In this document: positions 1 through 8,468 of the stretch, one piece after another
Numbering within the stretch: the first letter of the stretch is position 1
Layout: each line of letters begins with the position of its first letter
From: Streptomyces sp. CB03234
Lineage (GTDB): Bacteria > Actinomycetota > Actinomycetes > Streptomycetales > Streptomycetaceae
Reading direction: 5' to 3'
Length of the DNA stretch: 64,000 nucleotides
Assembly (NCBI RefSeq): GCF_001905885.1
Contig: NZ_LIYH01000002.1
Coordinates: forward strand, 1,107,591-1,171,590
Position numbers and translations under genes: made by a program
The notes under the pieces: model-generated
Seen by the model: the letters and a program-made list of their open reading frames with translations, nothing else
Databases searched by the model: none
What the model was told of the DNA's origin: nothing

Positions 1-1
1 C

Positions 2-679
<678 letters not shown>

Positions 680-905
680 GGCGGGGAACGCCCGGTGAAG
701 GTCACCCGTTCAGCGCATACCAGATGGATAAGGGTGGCCGGGTCGCATTCGGGCAAGACCAGTAGAGCGCTGCCCGTCGGAGCCTTCTGCGGCCTACTGT
801 TGAGACGGCGCCTGTCGTGCACGGACGCGGGGTCGAATCCGGCCGTGCCGGCATGACAACGGGCCATCGCGTGGCAACGGCACCGCCGGCTGTGAGAGGG
901 ACGGA
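680..905. other. Intergenic region, ligA to rmdB-like gene
   Basis: 226 bases with no convincing gene. A sequence resembling a -10 element (TACTGT, about 797-802) is the best promoter candidate for the downstream c-di-GMP gene. I see no strong terminator. Two tRNA-like words occur (a TAGAGCGC at about 763 and GTCGAATCC near 832), but no cloverleaf can be built around them. Confidence 0.4.
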
Positions 906-3014
906 ATGAAACCGACCGAGAGTGCCGCCCCGGTTTCACGGCCGCGTGCGTACGTGGCCTCCACGGGCATCGCATCCAGGCTCCCCACCGTCGTGGTGGC
1001 CGTCGCCGCCTTCGTCCTCATGGCCGGGCTGTACGGCGCCGTGAGCGGCGGCCACGCGCTCTTCCCCGGCTCCACGGCCGGCTGGTCGCTGGCCGTGCTC
1101 ACCGGCATCATCGTCGGCCACCTCGTGGCGCTCGGCCGCGACCGCTGGTGGGGCGGCACCGGCTCAGGCGCCGCGCTCACCCTCGCCGTGCTCCTCCTGT
1201 ACGGGTGGGTGCCGGCCGGACTCGTCAGCCTCGCCGTCGTCGTCCTGGTCGGCGCGGCGCGGCGGCACCGCTGGCGGCAGGGGCTGCTGCACGGCGCGGC
1301 GGACATCCTCGGCATCGGGTCGGCGGCCCTGGTCCTCGCCGCGTTCGGGGACGTACCGACGGTCGAACAGCCGTGGCGGCCCCTCGAATGGGGTATCGAG
1401 GCCGTGCCGGAAGTGGCACTGGCGGCCGGCGCGTACCTGGTGGTGACCCGGCTGCTGCTGTGGTACACGCTGGCCCCGCAGAGCGGCGGGCTGCCCACCG
1501 CCGCCCGCACGGCGCTGCTGCGGCAGGGGCTCGTCGCGGTCGCGCTGCTCGGCATCGCGCCGCTGATCTGTGTCGTCGCGGTCTCCCTGCCGGTGGTGCT
1601 GCCGCTGTTCGCCGTACCGCTGATCGCCCTGGACTCCACGCTGTGGATCGCCCGCGCGCGGGCCGAGGAACAGTTGCGCGACCCGCTCACCGGACTGCCC
1701 AACCGGCAGTGGCTGCTGGAGCGGACCTGGTCCGCGCTGGAGGACGCCGAGGGCGAGGGCGTCAGGGCGGCGCTCGTACTGATCGACCTCGACCGTTTCC
1801 GGTCCGTCAACGACACGCTCGGGCATCTCGCGGGCGACCGGCTGCTGCTCCAGATCGCCGACCGGCTGCGCCTCGCCCTGCCGCGCGGGGCGGAGGTGGC
1901 ACGGCTGGGCGGCGACGAGTTCGCCGTACTGCTGCCCACCGCCGACTCCACGACCAGCGCCCAGCGGGTGGCGCGGCAGCTGGCGGCCGAGCTGTCCTCG
2001 CCGCTCGACCTCGACGGCCTCACGCTGGTCCTGGAGGCCAGCGCGGGCGTCGCCGTCTTCCCCGACCACGCGCTCGACGCGGAAGGGCTGCTCCAGCGGG
2101 CCGACGTCGCCATGTACCAGGCCAAGCGGGACCGCACCGGCGTCGAGGTGTACGAGTCGAAGCGCGACTCCAACACCCCCGACCGGCTCGGCCTCCTCGG
2201 CGACCTGCGGCGCGCCCTGGACGCCGGCGACGTCGAGCTGCACTACCAGCCGAAGGTCCGCTTCGACGGCCACGTGGCCGGGCTGGAGGCGCTGGTGCGC
2301 TGGGTCCACCCGGAGCGGGGGAAGGTCCCGCCCGACGAGTTCATCGCCATCGCCGAGTCCTCCGGGCTGATGCCGCACCTCACCGAGTACGTTCTGGAGA
2401 CGGCGCTCGGCCAGGTCGCCAAGTGGCGCGCCCAGGGCCTGTACGTCCCCGTCGCCGTGAACGTCTCCCCGCGCGACGTCCACACCCCCGGCTTCGCGGG
2501 TGCCGTCGCCGCGCGGCTGGCCCGCCACGGGGTCCCGGCGGGAGCCCTGCAACTGGAGATAACCGAGCACGTCCTGCTGGAGGACCCGCAGCGCGCCGCC
2601 GACACCCTGGCGGGGCTCACCGGCCACGGCGTGAAGATGTCCCTCGACGACTTCGGCACCGGGTACTCGTCCCTGGTCCACCTGCGGCGCCTCCCGGTGA
2701 GCGAGCTCAAGATCGACCGCTCGTTCGTGGCACGGCTGGCGGTCGACAACGAGGACGCCGAGATCGTCCGCTGCACCGTCGACCTGGCCCACTCGCTGGG
2801 CCTCCTCGTGGTCGCCGAGGGCGTCGAGGACGACGAGACGTGGGAGCGGCTGCGGGACCTGGGCTGCGACGCGGTCCAGGGCTGGCTGGTCGCCGCCGCG
2901 ATGCCGCCGGCCGAGACGACGGCCTGGCTCCGCGCCCGCGGCGAAGCCGGCTGGCACCGCCCGCCCCGCGAGCTCCCCCCGGCCCCCCAGGACGCGGACC
3001 AGGTGGTGCAGTAG
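906..3014 (+). CDS. rmdB: Membrane-anchored GGDEF-EAL protein, probable c-di-GMP phosphodiesterase (RmdB-like)
   Basis: 702 residues. The N-terminal ~245 residues form about seven hydrophobic segments with no recognisable sensory fold. A GGDEF domain follows (RLGGDEFAVLL near residue 335), then an EAL domain (GLEALVRW near 460). The EAL motifs I can check are intact: EAL itself, NVSPRDVH, EITEH, DDFGTGYSSL, KIDRSF and AEGVE. The RxxD inhibitory site five residues before GGDEF reads RGAE, so product inhibition is probably lost. These points favour net c-di-GMP breakdown. Position beside ligA matches, from memory, S. coelicolor RmdB (SCO5495), a phosphodiesterase affecting development. The symbol rests on that synteny and architecture; activity was not tested here. 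Confidence 0.85.
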   Translation: MKPTESAAPVSRPRAYVASTGIASRLPTVVVAVAAFVLMAGLYGAVSGGHALFPGSTAGWSLAVLTGIIVGHLVALGRDRWWGGTGSGAALTLAVLLLYGWVPAGLVSLAVVVLVGAARRHRWRQGLLHGAADILGIGSAALVLAAFGDVPTVEQPWRPLEWGIEAVPEVALAAGAYLVVTRLLLWYTLAPQSGGLPTAARTALLRQGLVAVALLGIAPLICVVAVSLPVVLPLFAVPLIALDSTLWIARARAEEQLRDPLTGLPNRQWLLERTWSALEDAEGEGVRAALVLIDLDRFRSVNDTLGHLAGDRLLLQIADRLRLALPRGAEVARLGGDEFAVLLPTADSTTSAQRVARQLAAELSSPLDLDGLTLVLEASAGVAVFPDHALDAEGLLQRADVAMYQAKRDRTGVEVYESKRDSNTPDRLGLLGDLRRALDAGDVELHYQPKVRFDGHVAGLEALVRWVHPERGKVPPDEFIAIAESSGLMPHLTEYVLETALGQVAKWRAQGLYVPVAVNVSPRDVHTPGFAGAVAARLARHGVPAGALQLEITEHVLLEDPQRAADTLAGLTGHGVKMSLDDFGTGYSSLVHLRRLPVSELKIDRSFVARLAVDNEDAEIVRCTVDLAHSLGLLVVAEGVEDDETWERLRDLGCDAVQGWLVAAAMPPAETTAWLRARGEAGWHRPPRELPPAPQDADQVVQ

Positions 3015-3069
3015 CCGCCGCCTCCGCCGTGCCCAGCCGTCTGGCGGACGGTGCCTGCCCCTGGTGTGA

Positions 3070-3168
3070 CCAGTCGTCCTGCTGGGCGGTGCCCTCCCCG
3101 TCGTTGTGGCCAGTCGTCCTGCTGGGCGGTGCCCCTGCCACCTCGTTGTGGGCAGTCGTCCCGCTGGG
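3070..3168 (+). repeat. Three ~40-bp tandem repeats
   Basis: The unit CAGTCGTCCTGCTGGGCGGT occurs at 3071-3090 and 3111-3130. A third, degenerate copy (CAGTCGTCCCGCTGGGGCGG) starts at 3153. The first two are an exact 40 bases apart, and the CGTTGTGG that precedes copies 2 and 3 is also repeated. It lies in the 538-base gap between the GGDEF/EAL gene and gatC and shows no coding signal. Confidence 0.85.
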
Positions 3169-3370
3169 GCGGGACGGGTGGGCGCAACGGGACCGGGGCG
3201 GTGCCTGTTCCCGGTGCGCCCGGGAGCGGTGCGGACACCGCCGGTGGGTGGGGGGCGGGGCCCCTCCGGGCTCACCTCCTCGAGGCCGGCGGCCTTGGGC
3301 GCCAGGAGCGGGAGCCCGCCCGTCGCCGCCAACCTCTGCGGGGGCGACCCTGCACGGCCCCGCCCCGGTC

Positions 3371-3456
3371 GGTGGGCGGGTGCGGGTCGGTGGGGGCGGG
3401 CACGGCGCCGCCCTGGGCGGTGGGCGGGTGCGGGTGGGTGGGTGGGTGGTGGGCGG
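3371..3456 (+). repeat. G-run minisatellite, likely G-quadruplex
   Basis: A 17-base word, GGTGGGCGGGTGCGGGT, is repeated exactly at 3371-3387 and 3419-3435. The second copy runs on into consecutive GGGT units up to about 3453. At least six runs of three or more G separated by one to three bases lie within 3421-3453, enough for a stable intramolecular quadruplex on the coding strand about 100 bases upstream of gatC. Confidence 0.8.
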
Positions 3457-3481
3457 CCCGCGAGGGCCCCGCGGCAAACCG

Positions 3482-3513
3482 TTTAACGGGTATGGGGCCC
3501 CGCCCCATAGGAT
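3482..3513 (+). promoter_or_regulatory. Candidate gatC promoter with palindrome
   Basis: After the G-rich tract the base composition drops. TTTAAC at 3482-3487 and TAGGAT at 3508-3513 are the best -35/-10 pair, but the spacing is 20. Between them is the inverted repeat TATGGGG/CCCCATA (3491-3497 and 3503-3509). A purine-rich GAGGATCG precedes the gatC ATG at a usual distance. Promoter assignment is tentative. Confidence 0.4.
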
Positions 3514-3552
3514 TGGGCCAAAACCATCACACTCACCCCTGAGGATCGCTGC

Positions 3553-3849
3553 ATGCCTGGCATTACGCGCGAGGAGGTCGCCCACCTCGCCCGGCTGGCA
3601 CGTCTGGAGCTGAAGGACGAAGAGCTCGACCACTTCGCCGGACAGCTCGACGACATCATCGGCGCGGTCGCCCGCGTCTCCGAGGTCGCCGACCAAGACG
3701 TACCCCCGACCTCCCACCCGCTGCCGCTGACCAATGTCATGCGCGCGGACGAGGTCCGTCCGTCGCTCACCCCCGAGCAGGCGCTCTCCGGTGCGCCCGC
3801 CCAGGAGCAGCAGCGTTTCAAGGTGCCGCAGATCCTGGGGGAGGACTGA
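3553..3849 (+). CDS. gatC: Asp-tRNA(Asn)/Glu-tRNA(Gln) amidotransferase subunit C
   Basis: 98 residues, the normal GatC length. It starts [20 protein letters not shown], the standard GatC N-terminal helix. The C-terminal half has the conserved [17 protein letters not shown] segment, which wraps around GatA in the heterotrimer. GatCAB converts misacylated Glu-tRNA(Gln) and/or Asp-tRNA(Asn) to the correct amidated forms in the cytoplasm. It is the first gene of a tight operon: gatA begins two bases after its stop. GAGGATCG just upstream serves as ribosome-binding site. Confidence 0.97.
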   Translation: MPGITREEVAHLARLARLELKDEELDHFAGQLDDIIGAVARVSEVADQDVPPTSHPLPLTNVMRADEVRPSLTPEQALSGAPAQEQQRFKVPQILGED

Positions 3850-3851
3850 CC

Positions 3852-5363
3852 ATGACGGCCAAAAACACAATCGAGAGCTGCATCAGGCTCACCGCCGCCG
3901 AGATCGCGGAGAAGATCGCCTCCGGCGAGCTCACCGCCGTCGAGGTCACCGAGGCCCACCTGGCCCGGATCGACGCCGTCGACGAGAAGGTCCACGCCTT
4001 CCTGCACGTCGACCGCGAGGGCGCCCTCGCCCAGGCCCGCGCCGTCGACGAGAAGCGCGCCAGGGGCGAGAAGCTCGGCCCGCTGGCCGGCGTACCGCTC
4101 GCGCTGAAGGACATCTTCACCACCCAGGACATGCCGACGACCGTCGGTTCGAAGATCCTGGAGGGCTGGATCCCGCCGTACGACGCGACCGTGACCAAGA
4201 AGCTCAAGGCCGCCGACGTCGTCATCCTCGGCAAGACCAACATGGACGAGTTCGCCATGGGGTCGTCGACGGAGAACAGCGCGTACGGGCCGACGGGCAA
4301 CCCCTGGGACCTGACGAAGATCCCCGGCGGCTCCGGCGGTGGATCGAGCGCCGCGCTCGCCTCGTACGAGGCGCCGCTCGCCATCGGTACCGACACCGGC
4401 GGCTCCATCCGCCAGCCCGCGGCGGTCACCGGCACGGTCGGCGTCAAGCCGACGTACGGCGGCGTGTCGCGGTATGGCATGGTCGCTTTCTCCAGCAGCC
4501 TGGACCAGGGCGGGCCGTGTGCGCGGACCGTACTGGACGCGGCGCTGCTCCACGAGGTCATCGCCGGCCACGACCCGCTCGACTCGACGTCCATCGACGC
4601 CCCCGTACCGCCGGTCGTCGAGGCGGCCCGCAACGGTTCCGTGCAGGGCATGCGGGTGGGTGTGGTCAAGCAGTTCCGCGGCGAGGGCTACCAGGCCGGT
4701 GTGCTCCAGCGGTTCGACGAGTCGGTGGAGCTGCTGAAGGAGCTGGGCGCCGGGATCGTCGAGCTGGACTGCCCGTCCTTCGACCTGGCGCTGTCGGCGT
4801 ACTACCTGATCGCGCCGTCGGAGTGCTCCTCGAACCTCGCCCGGTTCGACGGCCTGCGCTATGGCCTGCGGGTCGGCGACGACGGTACGAAGTCGGCCGA
4901 GGACGTCACCGCCCTCACCCGTGAGGCCGGGTTCGGCGACGAGGTCAAGCGCCGGATCATGCTCGGTACGTACGCGCTCAGCTCCGGCTACTACGACGCG
5001 TACTACGGCTCCGCGCAGAAGGTCCGGACGCTCATCACCCGGGACTTCGAGCGTGCTTTTGAGCAGGTCGACGTGATCGTCTCGCCGACGACGCCCACCA
5101 CCGCCTTCCCGATCGGCGAGCGCGCCGACGACCCGATGGCGATGTACCTGGCCGACCTGTGCACCATCCCGACCAACCTGGCCGGCAACGCCGCCATGTC
5201 GCTGCCGTGCGGCCTGGCGCCGGAGGACAACCTGCCGGTCGGTCTGCAGATCATCGCCCCCGCCACGAAGGACGACCGTCTTTACAAGGTCGGCGCCGCC
5301 GTCGAGGCCGCCTTCGTGGCACGCTGGGGCCACCCGCTGCTGGAGGAGGCTCCGTCGCTGTGA
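3852..5363 (+). CDS. gatA: Asp-tRNA(Asn)/Glu-tRNA(Gln) amidotransferase subunit A
   Basis: 503 residues, an amidase-signature enzyme that releases ammonia from glutamine for the GatB site. The Ser-cisSer-Lys triad is visible: the lysine in [10 protein letters not shown] (about residue 82), the cis-serine in the glycine/serine-rich [14 protein letters not shown] (about 160), and the acyl-enzyme serine in [12 protein letters not shown] (about 183). Length and motif spacing are normal. The stop overlaps the GTG of the next small gene by four bases (GTGA), implying translational coupling within gatC-gatA-(small gene)-gatB. Confidence 0.97.
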   Translation: MTAKNTIESCIRLTAAEIAEKIASGELTAVEVTEAHLARIDAVDEKVHAFLHVDREGALAQARAVDEKRARGEKLGPLAGVPLALKDIFTTQDMPTTVGSKILEGWIPPYDATVTKKLKAADVVILGKTNMDEFAMGSSTENSAYGPTGNPWDLTKIPGGSGGGSSAALASYEAPLAIGTDTGGSIRQPAAVTGTVGVKPTYGGVSRYGMVAFSSSLDQGGPCARTVLDAALLHEVIAGHDPLDSTSIDAPVPPVVEAARNGSVQGMRVGVVKQFRGEGYQAGVLQRFDESVELLKELGAGIVELDCPSFDLALSAYYLIAPSECSSNLARFDGLRYGLRVGDDGTKSAEDVTALTREAGFGDEVKRRIMLGTYALSSGYYDAYYGSAQKVRTLITRDFERAFEQVDVIVSPTTPTTAFPIGERADDPMAMYLADLCTIPTNLAGNAAMSLPCGLAPEDNLPVGLQIIAPATKDDRLYKVGAAVEAAFVARWGHPLLEEAPSL

Positions 5364-5599
5364 GTGCACTGACCAAGGCCAAGGGCTTCAAGAAGTCCCG
5401 GGCCGGAACGTATCTGTCCATCGGCACCACCGCGTTCGGTGTGCTCAGCGTGGTCAAGCAGGCCCGCAAGGCGCGCACCGAGAGCGACACGCTTCTGCTG
5501 CTGGACGCCGTCGTGTCCGCCGCCGCCATCGCGACCGGTCTCGCCATCCTGGTGCGTGAGCTGAAGCGCGTCGGTGACGACGACGTCCTGTTCGGCTGA
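5360..5599 (+). CDS. Small membrane protein inside the gat operon
   Basis: 79 residues, starting at a GTG that overlaps the gatA stop. It begins [20 protein letters not shown], and the basic N-terminus is followed by two hydrophobic stretches (about residues 17-34 and 43-64) and an acidic end (GDDDVLFG). It is predicted to be a two-pass membrane protein. I do not recognise a named family. The coupling to gatA and the 16-base gap to gatB make it a true operon member rather than a chance frame. Its role is unknown; a tRNA-amidation role would be a guess, as the complex is soluble. Confidence 0.75.
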   Translation: MSALTKAKGFKKSRAGTYLSIGTTAFGVLSVVKQARKARTESDTLLLLDAVVSAAAIATGLAILVRELKRVGDDDVLFG

Positions 5600-5615
5600 G
5601 AGGGAAAGTTTCACC

Positions 5616-7130
5616 GTGACCGTCATCACTGAGCTGGTGTCGTACGAGGACGCCCTCGCCGCCTACGACCCCGTCATGGGGCTCGAGGTGCACGTCGAAC
5701 TCGGCACCAAGACCAAGATGTTCTGCGGCTGCTCCACCGAGCTGGGCGCCGAGCCCAACTCGCAGACCTGCCCCACCTGCCTCGGCATGCCCGGCTCGCT
5801 CCCGGTCGTCAACGCGGTCGGCGTCGAGTCCGCCATCAAGATCGGCCTCGCGCTCAACTGCGAGATCGCCGAATGGTGCCGTTTCGCCCGGAAGAACTAC
5901 TTCTATCCGGACATGCCGAAGAACTTCCAGACCTCGCAGTACGACGAGCCGATCGCCTTCAACGGCTATCTGGACGTCCAGCTGGAGGACGGCGAGGTCT
6001 TCCGCGTGGAGATCGAGCGCGCCCACATGGAGGAGGACACCGGTAAGTCCACCCATGTGGGTGGTGCGACCGGCCGTATCCACGGCGCCTCGCACTCGCT
6101 GCTCGACTACAACCGTGCCGGCATCCCGCTGATCGAGATCGTCACCAAGCCGATCGAGGGCGCCGGCGAGCGCGCTCCCGAGGTCGCCAAGGCGTACGTC
6201 GCCGAGCTGCGCGAGCTGATCAAGGCGCTCGGCGTCTCCGAGGCCCGCATGGAGATGGGCCAGATGCGCTGCGACGTGAACCTGTCGCTGCGCCCGCACG
6301 GCACCTCGACGTTCGGTACGCGTTCGGAGACGAAGAACGTCAACTCGCTGCGTTCGGTCGAGCGGGCCGTACGGTTCGAGATCAGCCGCCACGCGGGCGT
6401 GCTGAACGCGGGCGGCACGGTCATCCAGGAGACCCGTCACTTCCACGAGGACGACGGCTCCACGACGTCCGGCCGGGTCAAGGAGGAGGCCGAGGACTAC
6501 CGGTACTTCCCGGAGCCCGACCTCGTGCCCGTGGCCCCGTCCCGTGAGTGGGTGGAGGAGCTCCGCCAGGGGCTGCCGGAGCTGCCGCGCGTGCGCCGCA
6601 ACCGGCTGCGCGAGGAGTGGGGCGTCTCCGAGCACGACATGCAGTCCATCCTCAACGCGGGGGCGGTCGACCTGATCGTCGCCACGACCGAGGCGGGCGC
6701 CCCGGCCGACCAGGCCCGCAAGTGGTGGATGGGCGAACTGGCCCGCAACGCCAACGAGTCGGGTACGCCGCTCGACGCGCTGCCCATCACCCCGGCCCAG
6801 GTGGCCCGGGTGACCGAGCTCGTCGCGTCCGGCGACCTCAACGACAAGCTGGCCCGCCAGGTCATCGAGGGCGTGCTGAACGGTGAGGGCGACCCGGACA
6901 CGGTCGTCGAGAAGCGCGGCCTGAAGGTCGTCTCGGACGAGGGCGCGCTGGGCACGGCCGTGGACGAGGCGATCGCCGCCAACGCCGCCATCGCGGACAA
7001 GATCCGCGGCGGCAAGGTGGCCGCGGCCGGCGCCCTGGTCGGCGCGGTCATGAAGGCCACCCGTGGCCAGGCGGACGCGGCCCGGGTACGTGAGCTCATC
7101 CTTGAGCGGCTCGGGGTCACCGAGGGCTGA
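5616..7130 (+). CDS. gatB: Asp-tRNA(Asn)/Glu-tRNA(Gln) amidotransferase subunit B
   Basis: 504 residues from the GTG at 5616, chosen because GAGAGGGAAAG lies just upstream and because the protein then starts [20 protein letters not shown], as usual for the family. GatB is the kinase/transamidase subunit. Visible signatures are [18 protein letters not shown] near the start with CPTCLGMPG (zinc cysteines), [15 protein letters not shown], and LIEIVTKP. The C-terminal YqeY-like helical tail ([19 protein letters not shown]) contacts the tRNA D-loop. Last gene of the gat operon, ending before a strong hairpin. Confidence 0.97.
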   Translation: MTVITELVSYEDALAAYDPVMGLEVHVELGTKTKMFCGCSTELGAEPNSQTCPTCLGMPGSLPVVNAVGVESAIKIGLALNCEIAEWCRFARKNYFYPDMPKNFQTSQYDEPIAFNGYLDVQLEDGEVFRVEIERAHMEEDTGKSTHVGGATGRIHGASHSLLDYNRAGIPLIEIVTKPIEGAGERAPEVAKAYVAELRELIKALGVSEARMEMGQMRCDVNLSLRPHGTSTFGTRSETKNVNSLRSVERAVRFEISRHAGVLNAGGTVIQETRHFHEDDGSTTSGRVKEEAEDYRYFPEPDLVPVAPSREWVEELRQGLPELPRVRRNRLREEWGVSEHDMQSILNAGAVDLIVATTEAGAPADQARKWWMGELARNANESGTPLDALPITPAQVARVTELVASGDLNDKLARQVIEGVLNGEGDPDTVVEKRGLKVVSDEGALGTAVDEAIAANAAIADKIRGGKVAAAGALVGAVMKATRGQADAARVRELILERLGVTEG

Positions 7131-7154
7131 TGGCCTGATCCCCACGGTACGGAC

Positions 7155-7196
7155 GAGGGGCGGTAGGGCGGTCGGGAGACCGCCGTACCGCCCCTC
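7155..7196. terminator. Bidirectional terminator between gatB and SDR gene
   Basis: Arms 7155-7173 and 7178-7196 form a 19-bp stem with one mismatch and a GGGA loop. It lies between two convergent genes and has no long T tract on either strand, which is common in Streptomyces. Confidence 0.85.
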
Positions 7197-7237
7197 GCGG
7201 CTTTCCGCGGTGCGGACCCTGCTGAAGTCGCCGTTCG

Positions 7238-8038
7238 TCACTCGGGCGGATGGCTGCGCAGCCACGCCGACCAGGTGACGGTGCCGCGGCGGCCGGCCGG
7301 GCAGGTGAGGGCGCGGGCCGCCTGCTCGAACCGGGCCGGCACCGGAAGCCGCACGACCCCGCGGCGACGGCCCCGGATCCGCTGCCACTGCGCGACGAGG
7401 TCACCGAAGCGCAACACCTCCGGCCCGCCGAAGTCCTCGCACTGCCCGCCGGGCCCGTCGGCGACGCGCTGGGCCACGTACGCGGCGAAGTCGGCGGAGT
7501 CCACCGGCTGGGCCTCGATGTCCGTGGGCAGCGGCAGTACGGGCAGCCGGGCGGCCTTCCCCAGGAGGCGGTCGGTCAGCCAGTGGAACTGGGTGGCCCG
7601 CAGCACCGACCAGGGAACGTCACCGGCGCGCACCAGTTCCTCGGCCTGGTGCTTCAGCCGCAGGTACGGCAGGAGCGGCCGGTCGACGCCGACGATGGAC
7701 ACGTAGGCGACATGGCCGACTCCGGCCCGGCCGGCCTCGTCGAGCAGACGGCGTGTGCCGTGGACGTCGACGTCCGGCGGACTGCGCCAGAAGTCGGTCG
7801 GCAGCAGGTATCCGCGCCGCGCGGCGGGGGACCAGGTCGCGGCGTGCACCACGGTACGGACCCCCGACATGGCCTCTCTGATCCCGGCCCCGGTACGGAG
7901 ATCGCCCCGTACCCACTCCACATCGGGGTCGGTGCCCCGGGTCCGGGCGAGCACGCGCACCCGGTGGGCGGGCTTCAGCCGGCCGATCAGGTCCCGCCCC
8001 AGGTGCCCGGTCCCGCCGGTGACCAGGACGGTGTCCAT
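7238..8038 (-). CDS. NAD(P)-binding NmrA/atypical short-chain dehydrogenase family protein
   Basis: 266 residues from the ATG whose first base is 8038, preceded by AAGGAGC. The protein opens MDTVLVTGGTGHLGRDLIGR, a Rossmann fold with the TGxxGxxG nucleotide-binding motif. The VRGDLRTGAGI segment is typical of NmrA-like and NAD(P)H-binding oxidoreductases. There is no clear YxxxK catalytic pair, so it may sense or bind NAD(P) or act on a quinone-like substrate, as in many atypical SDRs. Single gene, convergent with gatB. Substrate unknown. Confidence 0.8.
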   Translation of the reverse strand: MDTVLVTGGTGHLGRDLIGRLKPAHRVRVLARTRGTDPDVEWVRGDLRTGAGIREAMSGVRTVVHAATWSPAARRGYLLPTDFWRSPPDVDVHGTRRLLDEAGRAGVGHVAYVSIVGVDRPLLPYLRLKHQAEELVRAGDVPWSVLRATQFHWLTDRLLGKAARLPVLPLPTDIEAQPVDSADFAAYVAQRVADGPGGQCEDFGGPEVLRFGDLVAQWQRIRGRRRGVVRLPVPARFEQAARALTCPAGRRGTVTWSAWLRSHPPE

Positions 8039-8468
8039 GGGCAGCTCCTTCGGCGACGGTCCGCTTCGTGGTCCGACTGTCCCACTCCGTTCGGCGCCCG
8101 GCACGCCCGGTCACCCGTCGGGGGCCGCCGGTCGCTGTGCCGGCGGCCCCGCCGCCCAAGGGTGGCGGGAGGCGGGGCCGCGGCTGGGACCGGATGGCGT
8201 CCCGTGGGGGGTGGGGATCTGCTGCCCACCGCTGCGCGGGGGCATGCGTGACTGGCGGGTTGTGGCCAAGAAGAGGCGGCCGGGTGGCGTCAATGGTTTG
8301 TTGTGCAACCACCCTTGGGGGCTCGTGGACCGTCGTGGACCGTCCGCTTGGACTTACCTCGCAACCTGTTGGACGTTCACCTTTCGTCCCTCCGGGGGTC
8401 TTCCCAGGGCCACGTGGGCTCACTAGCGTCCGGCCGTACCCCTCAATGGATCGCGCAGGGACCATTGG
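8039..8468. promoter_or_regulatory. Divergent intergenic region with hairpin
   Basis: 430 bases between the leftward SDR gene and the rightward phospholipase C. It holds an 11-bp perfect hairpin (8121-8131 with 8140-8150), a repeated GTGGACCGTC (about 8324-8345) and the PHO-box-like repeat listed separately. TAGCGT at 8424-8429 is the best -10 candidate for the phospholipase gene. I see no additional gene. Confidence 0.5.
8375..8396 (+). promoter_or_regulatory. Candidate PHO box (PhoP binding site)
   Basis: Two consecutive 11-base units, GTTCACCTTTC and GTCCCTCCGGG. Compared with the direct-repeat unit G(G/T)TCAYYYR(G/C)G as I remember it, the first matches 8 of 11 and the second 9 of 11 positions. 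It sits 93-72 bases upstream of a phospholipase C start, a gene class induced by phosphate starvation in Streptomyces. Confidence 0.6.

Noticed and set aside
680..905. tRNA-like words (TAGAGCGC and GTCGAATCC) in the ligA-rmdB gap
   Set aside because: No acceptor, anticodon or T-arm stems can be paired around them; the T-loop word lacks GTTC. Likely chance.
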